Assembly: GCA_016235155.1 (NCBI GenBank)
Contig: JACRLW010000008.1
Span: 66,062 to 116,978, forward strand
Length of the DNA stretch: 50,917 bases
Direction of reading: 5' to 3'
Source: Planctomycetota bacterium
GTDB taxonomy: Bacteria > Planctomycetota > UBA1135 > UBA2386
This document shows positions 1-7,937 of the stretch, in pieces. Made by a program: the position numbers and the translations under genes. Numbering within the stretch: position 1 is the first letter of the stretch; every line of letters begins with the position of its first letter. Below the pieces are notes generated by a model. That model made no database searches. It was not told where the DNA came from and saw only the letters and a program-made list of their open reading frames with translations.

Positions 1-1188
1 CAGCCGATCGGCTCCCGTGACGCCGGTTCCCTTCACCCGCCGGAAGACCGGACCGCCCATCTCTGAGGACCGTGCGCGGTCGCGATCGCCGTCGATCTTC
101 ACCAGCACCGCCTCGTCGTCCGCGTCGGCGAGGACCGCGAGGACCGACTCGTCGCCGACGGCGCACAATGCGATCGCGACGCGGCGGCCATCGGCCGGCG
201 CGTGAGCGCGTAGTCCGTGCGGCCAGTCCACGCGCCGCCCGACGGTGCGGAGCACCGCGGCGTTCCAGCGCGAAGCGCCGTGCTCGTCGGCGAACCAGAA
301 CTCCGGACCGGTGATCGCGGGCACCACCTCGAAGGCCCCGGCGATCACGTCGACGATCGTTCCGTCGTCCGCGCGGGCGACGACGACCGCGGCGCCGCCG
401 GCGACGGCGACGAAGCGACCGTCGGGGCAGAAGGCCACGCGCTGCGCGTCACCGCGATGATCGGCGAACGGGGTGCGCACGCCGGCGTGAACGATCCCGA
501 CCCCGCCGCGGCGGGGCACGGTGAGCGCCACGTCGCCGCGCAGCCGCGACTCGGACATTCCAGGCGGCGGTTGCGGCGGCATCGCTCGCGGCGCGGCCGT
601 GAGCCGATCCATGTCGAGTGCGACCGCATCCCCGTCGTCCGCGATCACGAACAGCTTGCGCGTCGCGGCGTCGGCGCGCAGGCCGGTCGGCCGGAGTCCG
701 CTCACGACATGGTTTGCGATCTCGTGCGCGCGGCCGTCGTCGCGCAACTCGTGGCAGACGATCCGCCGCGCCTTCCCCGCGTCGTGGAGCGTGGCGAAGC
801 GGCGCTCGTCGAGCGTGGCGAGTCCGAAGACCGAGGCTTCGACGCCGGGCAGGAGTTCGCAGGTCCCCGCCGCGACCCGCCAGCGGCGGAGCGCCCCGCG
901 GCGATCGCGCAACAACACCGATCCGCCGCCGTCGACGAACGCCGACTCGACGAACCCGGTCGGGACCGGCGCGAGCTCCGCGACGACGCGCGCCGTGCGC
1001 CGATCGCGCACGACGACGCGGCCGTCCTCCCCGAGCGTGACGAAGCGCACGCCGTCCGCCGTCAGGTCGACGGAGCGGACGCGACCGCCAGGGACCGGGA
1101 ACGACGCGACGCGCGTCAGTTCCAGCCGCGCCGCCGACTGCGCGAGCGCGAGCGACGCCAACCCGAACCAAACGGCGAGCGCGCGCAC
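1..1188 (-). CDS. Secreted beta-propeller-like protein (truncated at left edge)
   Basis: The frame runs open for 396 codons from a GTG at 1188 to the window edge, so the C-terminus is missing. The first ~17 residues form a signal peptide (VRALAVWFGLASLALA, then QSAARL). Blades of WD40/quinoprotein character follow, e.g. VRSVDLTADGVRFVTLGEDG and later AFCPDGRFVAVAGG, the usual strand-turn-strand rhythm of a secreted propeller. The GTG starts one base after the upp-like stop (TGA 1190-1192), so the two are probably co-transcribed. I see no catalytic motif; a binding or scaffold role is the most that can be inferred. The signal peptide makes the start convincing. Confidence 0.7.
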   Translation of the reverse strand, partial: MRALAVWFGLASLALAQSAARLELTRVASFPVPGGRVRSVDLTADGVRFVTLGEDGRVVVRDRRTARVVAELAPVPTGFVESAFVDGGGSVLLRDRRGALRRWRVAAGTCELLPGVEASVFGLATLDERRFATLHDAGKARRIVCHELRDDGRAHEIANHVVSGLRPTGLRADAATRKLFVIADDGDAVALDMDRLTAAPRAMPPQPPPGMSESRLRGDVALTVPRRGGVGIVHAGVRTPFADHRGDAQRVAFCPDGRFVAVAGGAAVVVARADDGTIVDVIAGAFEVVPAITGPEFWFADEHGASRWNAAVLRTVGRRVDWPHGLRAHAPADGRRVAIALCAVGDESVLAVLADADDEAVLVKIDGDRDRARSSEMGGPVFRRVKGTGVTGADRL

Positions 1189-1189
1189 G

Positions 1190-1966
1190 TCAGACCCAAC
1201 TGTTGGTCAGCAACTCACCGAGTCCACCGGCGCCCGGCACCACGTACTGCACCTCGTTCAGCCCGCGCTCCTTCTGCGGATACGTGCCGGGCGGCGTGCG
1301 CAGCACGTCGTCGTCGGAGAGGCCGCGGTCGAAGCGGCCGCACCAGATCTCGGTGCCGGGGCTGGTCTCGAGCACGCGCTGCGTGGCCTCGGGCGTGCAC
1401 ATCAGGTGGATCGCGACGATCGCGCGCGGCGGTCGCAGCGAGAAGCCGCGGTAGACGTCGACGGCGCGGCACACGGTGCCGCCGGTCGCGCCCATCGGAT
1501 CCGGGATGACGACCACCGCGTCGTCGACGTCGCCGCCGATCTTGCTGCCGTCCATGCGCACGCCGACCACGCGGCCCTGCTCGTCCGTCTCGCGCGAGAG
1601 GTTGAGGAAGTCGATGCGCACGTTCTCCGGCGGCAGCATCTCGCAGGCGAGTTCGTAGCAGGTCTGCGCGGGGAGGATGCCGGCGCGCACCACCGCGCAG
1701 ATCACGAGGCGCGTGCGACGGCAGAGCGCACGGCCCTTGTAGATCGCGCGCGGCTCCGTCGCGGCCATGCGCGTCGGCACCTCGACCTGCTGCGTGGGGA
1801 AGCGCGCGTCGAGCACCGCGTGGAGCAGCCGGGCGTACGCGGCACGCACGAGATGGGGCACTTCCGCCGTGGAGGTCGCCGGCGATCCCAGGCGCGCGAG
1901 GATCGACAGCAAGGCGGGTTCGTCGAGGACGTGCAGGCGCGGACCGTACCCGTGGCTCAGCTCCAT
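1190..1966 (-). CDS. upp: Uracil phosphoribosyltransferase-like protein
   Basis: 258 residues of the type I phosphoribosyltransferase fold, expected to make UMP from uracil and PRPP in the cytoplasm. The PRPP loop reads VVVIPDPMGATGGT (about residues 150-163), matching the UPRT DPMxATGG signature, and AVVRAGI near residue 90 matches the second conserved strand. The C-terminal uracil loop, normally close to GDAGDR, is here PGAGGLGELLTN, so base specificity may differ. At 258 residues it is longer than typical bacterial Upp (about 208), with ~45 extra N-terminal residues. A TAGGAT hexamer ends 6 nt before the ATG, which suggests leaderless transcription. It is divergent from hpt. Confidence 0.8.
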   Translation of the reverse strand: MELSHGYGPRLHVLDEPALLSILARLGSPATSTAEVPHLVRAAYARLLHAVLDARFPTQQVEVPTRMAATEPRAIYKGRALCRRTRLVICAVVRAGILPAQTCYELACEMLPPENVRIDFLNLSRETDEQGRVVGVRMDGSKIGGDVDDAVVVIPDPMGATGGTVCRAVDVYRGFSLRPPRAIVAIHLMCTPEATQRVLETSPGTEIWCGRFDRGLSDDDVLRTPPGTYPQKERGLNEVQYVVPGAGGLGELLTNSWV

Positions 1967-1972
1967 GCGCGG

Positions 1973-1978
1973 ATCCTA
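1973..1978 (-). promoter_or_regulatory. Putative -10 element (TAGGAT) for upp-like gene
   Basis: TAGGAT on the minus strand ends 6 nt before the ATG at 1966. This is the spacing expected if transcription starts at the A of the start codon. No Shine-Dalgarno sequence intervenes. Confidence 0.45.
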
Positions 1979-2024
1979 CCCTTGACACGCGCAGGGGCGC
2001 GGCGAGCATGCGCCGCCTCCCGAA

Positions 2025-2040
2025 CGGACCATCCGGTCCG
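2025..2040 (+). other. Small inverted repeat in hpt leader
   Basis: CGGACC (2025-2030) and GGTCCG (2035-2040) form a 6-bp stem with a 4-nt ATCC loop that ends 5-8 nt before the hpt start. It could be an operator or could occlude initiation; function unknown. Confidence 0.3.
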
Positions 2041-2045
2041 AGTCC

Positions 2046-2606
2046 GTGATGCCGGAGTTCGAAGTCCTCATCGGCAGAGACCGCATCCATCGCCGCATCG
2101 CCGAGCTGGCGGCGGCGATCCTCGCGCGGCACGCCGATCCCAGAAGGCTCTGCGTCGTCGCCGTGATGGACGGAGCGCGCGTGTTCTGCGACCACCTCGT
2201 TCCGCAGTTAGGCCCACGGATCGAGGTCCGCGCGATCCGCGCCAAGAGTTACGTCGGCACGAACTCGTGCGGCACGGTCGCGCTCAGCAGCGCCGACGCA
2301 CACCAGGGCAACGAAACACTGCGCGTGACCGGCCGCGACGTGCTGGTCGTCGAGGACATCGTCGACACCGGCCGAACCGTCGCGCGCCTGCGCGAGCACT
2401 TCCTCGGCGAGGGCGCGCGCTCGGTCGAGGTCGTCACGCTCCTGAGCAAGCCCTCGCGCCGCGAGGTCGACGTCCCGCTCGACTTCGTCGGTTTCGAGAT
2501 CGAGGACCGCTTCGTGATCGGCTTCGGGATGGACTTCGACGGCCGCTACCTCGAGCTGGCGGAGATCGTCGTCTACGACGCCGCGCGCGTGACGCAGCGA
2601 CCCTGA
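2046..2606 (+). CDS. hpt: Hypoxanthine phosphoribosyltransferase
   Basis: About 186 residues, the usual length for bacterial HPRT, which converts hypoxanthine/guanine plus PRPP to IMP/GMP. The PRPP motif is LVVEDIVDTGRT (residues ~100-111), the metal/PRPP loop is AVMDGARVF, and the purine-contact region DFVGFEIEDRFVIGFGMDF is typical. GTG (2046) and ATG (2049) are adjacent; ATG 2049 is equally likely. It diverges from the upp-like gene across 80 nt, giving a compact purine/pyrimidine salvage pair. It converges on the S46 peptidase gene only 7 nt downstream. Confidence 0.93.
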   Translation: MMPEFEVLIGRDRIHRRIAELAAAILARHADPRRLCVVAVMDGARVFCDHLVPQLGPRIEVRAIRAKSYVGTNSCGTVALSSADAHQGNETLRVTGRDVLVVEDIVDTGRTVARLREHFLGEGARSVEVVTLLSKPSRREVDVPLDFVGFEIEDRFVIGFGMDFDGRYLELAEIVVYDAARVTQRP

Positions 2607-2613
2607 CCTCGCC

Positions 2614-4755
2614 TCACCGCGGCGCGACGCCCATCTCGACCAGCAGCTGCGGCGCCGGCATCACCGCTTCGAGGTGCCAGAGCACGTAGCGGATGTCGAC
2701 GCACACGTTGCGCGAGCGGTCCGGGCTCCAGCCGTAGTCGCCCGCGACGCCCTCGAACACGCGGTCGAAGTTGAGGCCGACGAGACGGCCGCGACCGTCG
2801 ATGACCGGCGAGCCGGAGTTGCCGCCGGTCGTGTCGCCGTCGGCGAGGAAGCAGACCGGCACGTCGCCGATGCGCGGGTCGGCGAAGCGGCTCGCGGTCC
2901 GCTTCGCGGCGGCGTCGCGCAGGGCCGGCGGCGCGTCGAACGGTTCCTTGCCGCTGTGCTTGCGCAGGATCCCCGCGACCGTCGTGTGCGGCGTGTAGTA
3001 CACGCCGTCGCGCGGCGCGTAGCCCTTCACGCTCGCGATCGACACGCGCAGCGTGCTGTTCGCATCGGGGTAGAACGCGGCGCCGCGCCACTCCTCCTGG
3101 GCCTCGATCCAGCGCCGGCCGACATCGAGGCGCTTGCCCGCGAAGGTGCGCGCGCGCTCCGCTTGCGCGCGGCGTTCGCGCGCGAGTCCGCGGGCGAGGA
3201 CGACCATCGGGTCGGTGCTCGCGTCGACCGCGCCCTTGCCGCCGCGCAGCAACGCGACGCGCGCTTGCGCGTCGCGGAACGTCGTCGCGCCGAGCACGCG
3301 CGCGAGGATCGCGGCGCCGGACGCCTCGCCGTCGCCGCGCAACGCCTGCGCACCGTCGACCGCGTCGTCGCCGGCGAGGTTCGCCAGGTCCTCGAACAGG
3401 ATCGCGAGGATCGGCGACTGCACGGCGTCGAAGTCGCGCTGCGGCCCTTCGCTCGTCGCGGAGCGCGTCGCGCGTTCGTCGAGCTCTTGGTCGGCGTCGC
3501 GGGCTTCCGCGGCTTCGACGAGGTCGACGGCGCTGCGCAGGAACGGCGCGATGCGCGGCGACAGGCACAGGCCGAGCGCGAGGTCCTTCTGCGTCGTCCG
3601 CAGTTCTTCCTTGTCGAGCGCGATCAGTTCGTCGAGCACGGCGCCGTGCCGCGACGTCCGCGCGGGATCGCCGTCGACCCAGGCGCGGAAGGCGTCCTCC
3701 TCGCGCCGCTTGCGCTCGACGGTCGCATTGTGCGAGAGGCCGAAGACCATCCCCGCCGCGTTCTTCTGGACGTTGGCCAGCGACTTGATCGTGCTCGCCC
3801 AGGCGAGTTGCTCGGCGTCGCCGCGTCCGGCCTGCGCCTCCATCACCGCGATCACGCGCGTGAGCAGGTCGAGCCGCTTCGGGTAGTAGACGCCTTCGCG
3901 ATCCGCGACGGCGATCACGCTCAGGTAGCGCTCGGTGCGCCCGGGATAGCCGAGGATCATCACGAGGTCGTCCTGCTGGACGCCGTCGGCGCCGACGCGC
4001 AGCCAGTGGGCCGGCCGGAACGGGACGTTCTCGGGATGGACCGCGCGCGGCGAACCATCGGGCGCGGCGTAGGCGCGGAAGAAGGTGAAGTCGCCGGTGT
4101 GGCGCGGCCACTCCCAGTTGTCGACCTCGCCGCCGAACTCGCCGACGGCGCGCGGCGGCGCGTAGACGAGCCGCACGTCGGTGAGCCTGGTGCGGTGGTA
4201 GAGGTGGTACTCCTTGCCCTCGAGGAACGACGCCACGCTGCACGCCGTGTCGGGTTGCTTCTCGCCCTCCGCCACGAGTCCGGCGATCACCTGGTCGGTT
4301 CGTGCGATGCGATCGAGCGGCGTGGTCGCCTCCGCCTGAGCGGCGTGGACCTGTTGGGTGACGTCCTCGATGCGACGCACGACGAAGACCACCATGCCGG
4401 GCGCCGGCAGTTCCGCCTCGCGCGTCGCCGCGGCGAAGCCGTCGCGCAGGAGGTTGCGCTCGGTCGTGCTCAAGGCGCTGACTGCCCCGAACCCGCAGTG
4501 GTGGTTCGTGACGACCAGGCCCTCGGGCGAGCAGAACGACGCGCTGCATCCGCCGATCTGGACCGCGGCCGACAGGACGCCGCCGTTCTCCGGATGCCAG
4601 AACTCGTCGCGCGTCAGCTTCATCCCGCGCTTCTCGAGCGCGGACCAGTCCATCGCGCGGATCTGCTGCGGGAGCCACTGCCCTTCGTCCGGCGCGGCGG
4701 CGAGCGAGAGGACGGCGAAGAGGGACGCGAGCGGAACGAAGCGGCGGGGCGACAT
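2614..4755 (-). CDS. S46 family dipeptidyl-peptidase, DPP11-like
   Basis: 713 residues with a signal peptide (MSPRRFVPLASLFAVLSLAA), so periplasmic or surface-located. The family releases dipeptides from oligopeptide N-termini. The catalytic His lies in TNHHCGFG (residues 85-86) and the nucleophile Ser in TGGNSGSPV (Ser647), with the middle region typical of DPP7/DPP11. In characterised S46 enzymes the residue 18 after the Ser sets P1 preference: Gly in DPP7, Arg in DPP11. Here it is Arg (FDR, about residue 665), which predicts Asp/Glu preference. I chose the ATG at 4755 because it begins the signal peptide; the frame stays open far upstream without meaning. TAAGGT lies 11 nt upstream. Confidence 0.93.
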   Translation of the reverse strand: MSPRRFVPLASLFAVLSLAAAPDEGQWLPQQIRAMDWSALEKRGMKLTRDEFWHPENGGVLSAAVQIGGCSASFCSPEGLVVTNHHCGFGAVSALSTTERNLLRDGFAAATREAELPAPGMVVFVVRRIEDVTQQVHAAQAEATTPLDRIARTDQVIAGLVAEGEKQPDTACSVASFLEGKEYHLYHRTRLTDVRLVYAPPRAVGEFGGEVDNWEWPRHTGDFTFFRAYAAPDGSPRAVHPENVPFRPAHWLRVGADGVQQDDLVMILGYPGRTERYLSVIAVADREGVYYPKRLDLLTRVIAVMEAQAGRGDAEQLAWASTIKSLANVQKNAAGMVFGLSHNATVERKRREEDAFRAWVDGDPARTSRHGAVLDELIALDKEELRTTQKDLALGLCLSPRIAPFLRSAVDLVEAAEARDADQELDERATRSATSEGPQRDFDAVQSPILAILFEDLANLAGDDAVDGAQALRGDGEASGAAILARVLGATTFRDAQARVALLRGGKGAVDASTDPMVVLARGLARERRAQAERARTFAGKRLDVGRRWIEAQEEWRGAAFYPDANSTLRVSIASVKGYAPRDGVYYTPHTTVAGILRKHSGKEPFDAPPALRDAAAKRTASRFADPRIGDVPVCFLADGDTTGGNSGSPVIDGRGRLVGLNFDRVFEGVAGDYGWSPDRSRNVCVDIRYVLWHLEAVMPAPQLLVEMGVAPR

Positions 4756-4766
4756 CGCGGCCGAGC

Positions 4767-4772
4767 ACCTTA
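4767..4772 (-). promoter_or_regulatory. Putative -10 element (TAAGGT) for S46 peptidase
   Basis: TAAGGT on the minus strand ends 11 nt before ATG 4755. It is one of a recurrent TAnnnT series before genes in this window. Confidence 0.35.
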
Positions 4773-4821
4773 GCCCGCGGCGGGGGGACAGGCCAACGCG
4801 CGGCCGTGCCGGCGCCGTGGG

Positions 4822-4827
4822 TATCGT
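4822..4827 (+). promoter_or_regulatory. Putative -10 element (TATCGT), leaderless spacing
   Basis: TATCGT ends 6 nt before ATG 4834, leaving no room for a Shine-Dalgarno sequence. A leaderless transcript is likely. Confidence 0.45.
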
Positions 4828-4833
4828 GCGGCG

Positions 4834-6612
4834 ATGACGTGCTCGCTCCCACGCTCTTGCGTCGCCACGAGCGCCGCCGCGTTCGCCCTGTTCGGCTCCG
4901 TGCTGCCGGCCCAGAACTCGACGGCGAAGCGGCGCGACGAGCCGTCGCCGCTCGCCGCGCGTTGCGGTGAGGCGGTCGCCTGGCGGAGTTCGCTCGACGA
5001 CGCCCTGACTGCGGCGAAGGAGCAGGGCCGACTCGTGTTCTGGTACGTGCCGACGCTGCGCGGTTCGCCGATGGACCGCAAGCCGGAGATCGACCTCTAC
5101 CTCCGCGCGGGTCCGTTCACGTGGCCGGCGGTCGTGCGCGTGCTGGGCGAGCGGTTCGTCCCGCTGCGGCAGGTGCCGTCGCGCGAGGTCGCGAAGCGCT
5201 ACGGGCTCGAGCGCCTCGCGTTCGTCGAGCCGGGCTTCCTCGTGCTCGACGCCGACGGCACGGAACGCCTGCGCATCGACGAGATCACGACGCTCTCGCC
5301 GCATTGGTTCCTCGACCGCTTCGCCGAGGTCCTGCCGCCCGACGACGACGTGCTCCGCGCTGCGCGCGACGACGCCGCGCGTCTCGCCCGCGCCTGCGAT
5401 GCGCGCGACGAACTGCTCGGTGGTCCGCGCGCCGAAGCGGTCTTCGCGTCGGCCGCGCTCGCGTTCTGGAGCGGCGACGAGTCGCGCGCGCGCGCGTACT
5501 GGCAGGTCGTCACGAAGGAACACCAGGACGACCCGCCGATCGTCAACGGCTTCGAACTGCGATGGACCCCGTTGCGCGACGGCGTCGCCGGCGTGCGCGG
5601 CCCGCGCGGGACGATGGCGCCGCACGGCGTGTTCGACGAAGCGGCGCTGCGCGACGCGGCCGTCGAGTACTTCGGATCGATGCAGCGCAGCGACGGCGGT
5701 TTCGCCGACAGCCGCTACGACTTCGGCGGAACCGACAGCCTTCCCAACGTGTGGACCGCGGTGACCGCGCTCGCGGCGCAGGCCCTGCTCGAGATCGCGC
5801 CGACGCGCGAGGGCACCGCGCGCGAGCGCGTCGACGTCCTGCTCGAACGCGCGCTCGCCTACGTCGACGACGACAAGCACCTCGCGCGCGACGACCGCGA
5901 CGAACAGGTCTGGGCGCACCTCTACCGGGCGCGGCTCGCGTCGCGTTGGCTCGTCCTGCGCCCCGCCGATCGCGATCGGATCGAACCCCTGCTGCGCCGC
6001 GCGCTCGCCGACCTCGCGGCGATGCAGCCGGCGAATGGCGCATGGTTCCACGAGTACGCCAACCCCTTCGTGATCGGCGCCTGCCTCGTCGCGCTGCACG
6101 AGGCGGGCGAGGTCGGCGTCGCGCCGCCGCGCGAGGCGATCGACCGCGGCGTGCTCGCGCTCCTGCGCTGCCGCACGAAGGACGGCGCGATCACCTACGG
6201 CTACAGCGAGCACGGCGAACCGCGCGCGCAGGTCGAGGGCGGCGCCGGCCGCATGCCGCTCGCGGAACTCGCGCTGCTGCGCAGCGGCCACGGCACCGAG
6301 GCCGCGCTGCGCGCCGCGATCGACGCGTCGTTCCGCTGGCACGACGAACTCGCCAAGGTCCGCAAGTACGACGACCACGCCAGCCGCTTCGGGTACGGCG
6401 GTTTCTTCTTCTGGTTCGACGTCCACGCCCGCACCGAAGCGATCGTGAACCTGCCGCCGGGCGAGCAACGCACGCGCTGGCTCGCCGATCAACGCGCCCA
6501 GATCCTCGCACTGCCCGAGTTCGACGGCTGCTTCGTCGACAGCCACGAACTCGGCCGCGTCTACGGCACCGCGATGGCGCAGCTCTGCCTCGCGCTGCTT
6601 GCGCGCGGGTGA
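4834..6612 (+). CDS. Secreted thioredoxin-fold protein with alpha/alpha-toroid domain
   Basis: 592 residues. An N-terminal signal peptide (about residues 1-26) is followed by a thioredoxin-like domain (~45-165) recognisable from GRLVFWYVP and FLVLDADG, but the CxxC active site is missing. From ~250 onward the protein resembles prenyltransferase/squalene-cyclase toroid repeats: MQRSDGGFADSRYDFGGTD, then several helical pairs, MQPANGAWFHEYANPFVIG and later RFGYGGFFFW. No DxDD cyclase motif is visible, so a binding or structural role is as plausible as catalysis. It converges with the next gene with only 4 nt between stops. The specific function is unknown to me. Confidence 0.75.
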   Translation: MTCSLPRSCVATSAAAFALFGSVLPAQNSTAKRRDEPSPLAARCGEAVAWRSSLDDALTAAKEQGRLVFWYVPTLRGSPMDRKPEIDLYLRAGPFTWPAVVRVLGERFVPLRQVPSREVAKRYGLERLAFVEPGFLVLDADGTERLRIDEITTLSPHWFLDRFAEVLPPDDDVLRAARDDAARLARACDARDELLGGPRAEAVFASAALAFWSGDESRARAYWQVVTKEHQDDPPIVNGFELRWTPLRDGVAGVRGPRGTMAPHGVFDEAALRDAAVEYFGSMQRSDGGFADSRYDFGGTDSLPNVWTAVTALAAQALLEIAPTREGTARERVDVLLERALAYVDDDKHLARDDRDEQVWAHLYRARLASRWLVLRPADRDRIEPLLRRALADLAAMQPANGAWFHEYANPFVIGACLVALHEAGEVGVAPPREAIDRGVLALLRCRTKDGAITYGYSEHGEPRAQVEGGAGRMPLAELALLRSGHGTEAALRAAIDASFRWHDELAKVRKYDDHASRFGYGGFFFWFDVHARTEAIVNLPPGEQRTRWLADQRAQILALPEFDGCFVDSHELGRVYGTAMAQLCLALLARG

Positions 6613-6616
6613 GGCG

Positions 6617-7822
6617 TCATCGGGCCGGCTTCGCGAACGGCTGCCAGAAGGTGCCGAAGCCGAGGCCGACCAGCGCGCTGATCCCGAAGGCCGCGAACTC
6701 GCTCGTCGCGGGCGTGAAGTCGAGGGTCAGGACGCGGAGACCGAGTGCCCAGAGGATCGCGCCGAGGAGGCCGGCGAGGGTGCCGACGGCGATCGCGCGA
6801 CCCCACGCGCGTTGCTTGCGCAGGCGGAACACGCGCAACGCGGACCCGAGCACGCCGCCGAGCAAGGCGAAGACGAAGAACACGATCGGCGGGGTGAACA
6901 CGATCGTCGTGCTCGCCGAGCCGGGCGGTTCGTCCCAGCGTGGCGCGCGGACGATGCAGGCACCGAGTCCGTCCGAGCGCAGCGTCGCGGTCGCGCCGCG
7001 CTGGTCGTCGAGCGTGGGCCGCAGTGGGTCGAGCGTGCCGGAGTCGGCCTCGAGTCCGATCGCGGAGTTGGCCGGGACGAGTTCGTCAGCCTCGATGAGG
7101 ATCGTCGCCGTGCCGAGGCCGTAGCCGAGGATCTCCTTCGGCGTCGCCGACAGCGTGAGCTTGCCGCGGCGCGTCGACAGCACGAGCTGGAACGGCGTGG
7201 CATCGAGCCGGCTGAGATCGACCGTCACCGTGACGTCGTCGCGGGCGGTCGGGATCGTGAGCGACACGGTCTGCGCCTGACCGAGACTCTCGAACTTCAG
7301 CACGTTCGGCTTCGCCTCGCCGCCCTCGACCACGACCGTCAGTTCGACCGGCGACGGCAACGCGACGTCGGCGCCGCTGTCGGTTGCGACGAGGCTCACG
7401 ATCAGTTCCGCGCGGAACGCGCCGTTGGCCGGCACGAACGCGCCGCTCGATGCGACCTTCGGTCGGAGATCGAGCACGACGGGCTCCGCCGCCCCGGGCG
7501 GGTCGGTGACGACGCCGATGTGGAACGGCAGCAGCAGCTCGCCGTCGAGTCGTGCCGACCCGACCGTCTCGTCGCGCGCGATGAGCATCGCCCTCGGATC
7601 GATGCGGAGCGTCGTTCGATCGGCGTCGACCGACGGCGTCGTCGAGGTTTCGCGACGCAGTTCGCGCAGATGACCGGCGTCGAAGGCGCGCCGCAGCGCC
7701 GGGTCGAGCGCGTCGCGGCGGACCGCGATTCGCTGACCGGCCAGGTCCCCTGCGAACAGCGCGCTGGTGATCACGAGGGTGACGATGCCGCGGACGATCG
7801 ACTTCTTCGCGATGGTCGACAT
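6617..7822 (-). CDS. Membrane-anchored exported protein, two C-terminal TM helices
   Basis: 401 residues from ATG 7822. An N-terminal hydrophobic segment (GIVTLVITSALFAGDLAG) acts as signal peptide or anchor. A long beta-rich region follows (many alternating V/T/L stretches, ~60-310). Two strong transmembrane helices lie near the end (IVFFVFALLGGVLG and AVGTLAGLLGAILWALGL), then a short helix (FGISALVGLGFG). I do not recognise the family; it looks like a lineage-specific surface protein held by its C-terminus. It diverges from the selenoprotein peroxiredoxin across 115 nt that carry a perfect inverted repeat. In-frame codons upstream of 7822 run through that repeat, so I start at 7822. Confidence 0.65.
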   Translation of the reverse strand: MSTIAKKSIVRGIVTLVITSALFAGDLAGQRIAVRRDALDPALRRAFDAGHLRELRRETSTTPSVDADRTTLRIDPRAMLIARDETVGSARLDGELLLPFHIGVVTDPPGAAEPVVLDLRPKVASSGAFVPANGAFRAELIVSLVATDSGADVALPSPVELTVVVEGGEAKPNVLKFESLGQAQTVSLTIPTARDDVTVTVDLSRLDATPFQLVLSTRRGKLTLSATPKEILGYGLGTATILIEADELVPANSAIGLEADSGTLDPLRPTLDDQRGATATLRSDGLGACIVRAPRWDEPPGSASTTIVFTPPIVFFVFALLGGVLGSALRVFRLRKQRAWGRAIAVGTLAGLLGAILWALGLRVLTLDFTPATSEFAAFGISALVGLGFGTFWQPFAKPAR

Positions 7823-7845
7823 GGGCGCGGAGCATGGTCGGCGAG

Positions 7846-7874
7846 CATGTGGCGGACAAGCGTTCCGCCACATG
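7846..7874. promoter_or_regulatory. Perfect 11-bp inverted repeat, operator candidate
   Basis: CATGTGGCGGA (7846-7856) and TCCGCCACATG (7864-7874) are exact reverse complements separated by 7 nt. The repeat lies between the divergent membrane-protein gene (start 7822) and the selenoprotein peroxiredoxin gene (start 7938). Position and symmetry suit a dimeric repressor or activator site. No T-tract follows, so a terminator is unlikely. Confidence 0.5.
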
Positions 7875-7937
7875 TCGCTTGCGCCCCTTTCTTTGCCCGC
7901 TTCGTCGTCCCATCCTCGCTGCCGTCTCGGACCATCC

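Noticed and set aside
1982..1987. TTGACA as a -35 box for hpt
   Set aside because: No acceptable -10 element lies 16-18 nt downstream; probably chance.
2674..4773. Long open frame antisense to the S46 peptidase (and similar ones opposite the DUF1549 genes and comEC)
   Set aside because: These are low-complexity Arg/Ala/Glu frames created by extreme GC third positions; none shows domains or signal peptides.
4834..6612. Squalene-hopene cyclase
   Set aside because: No DxDD catalytic motif or full QW-repeat set, and a signal peptide plus thioredoxin-like domain precede the toroid.
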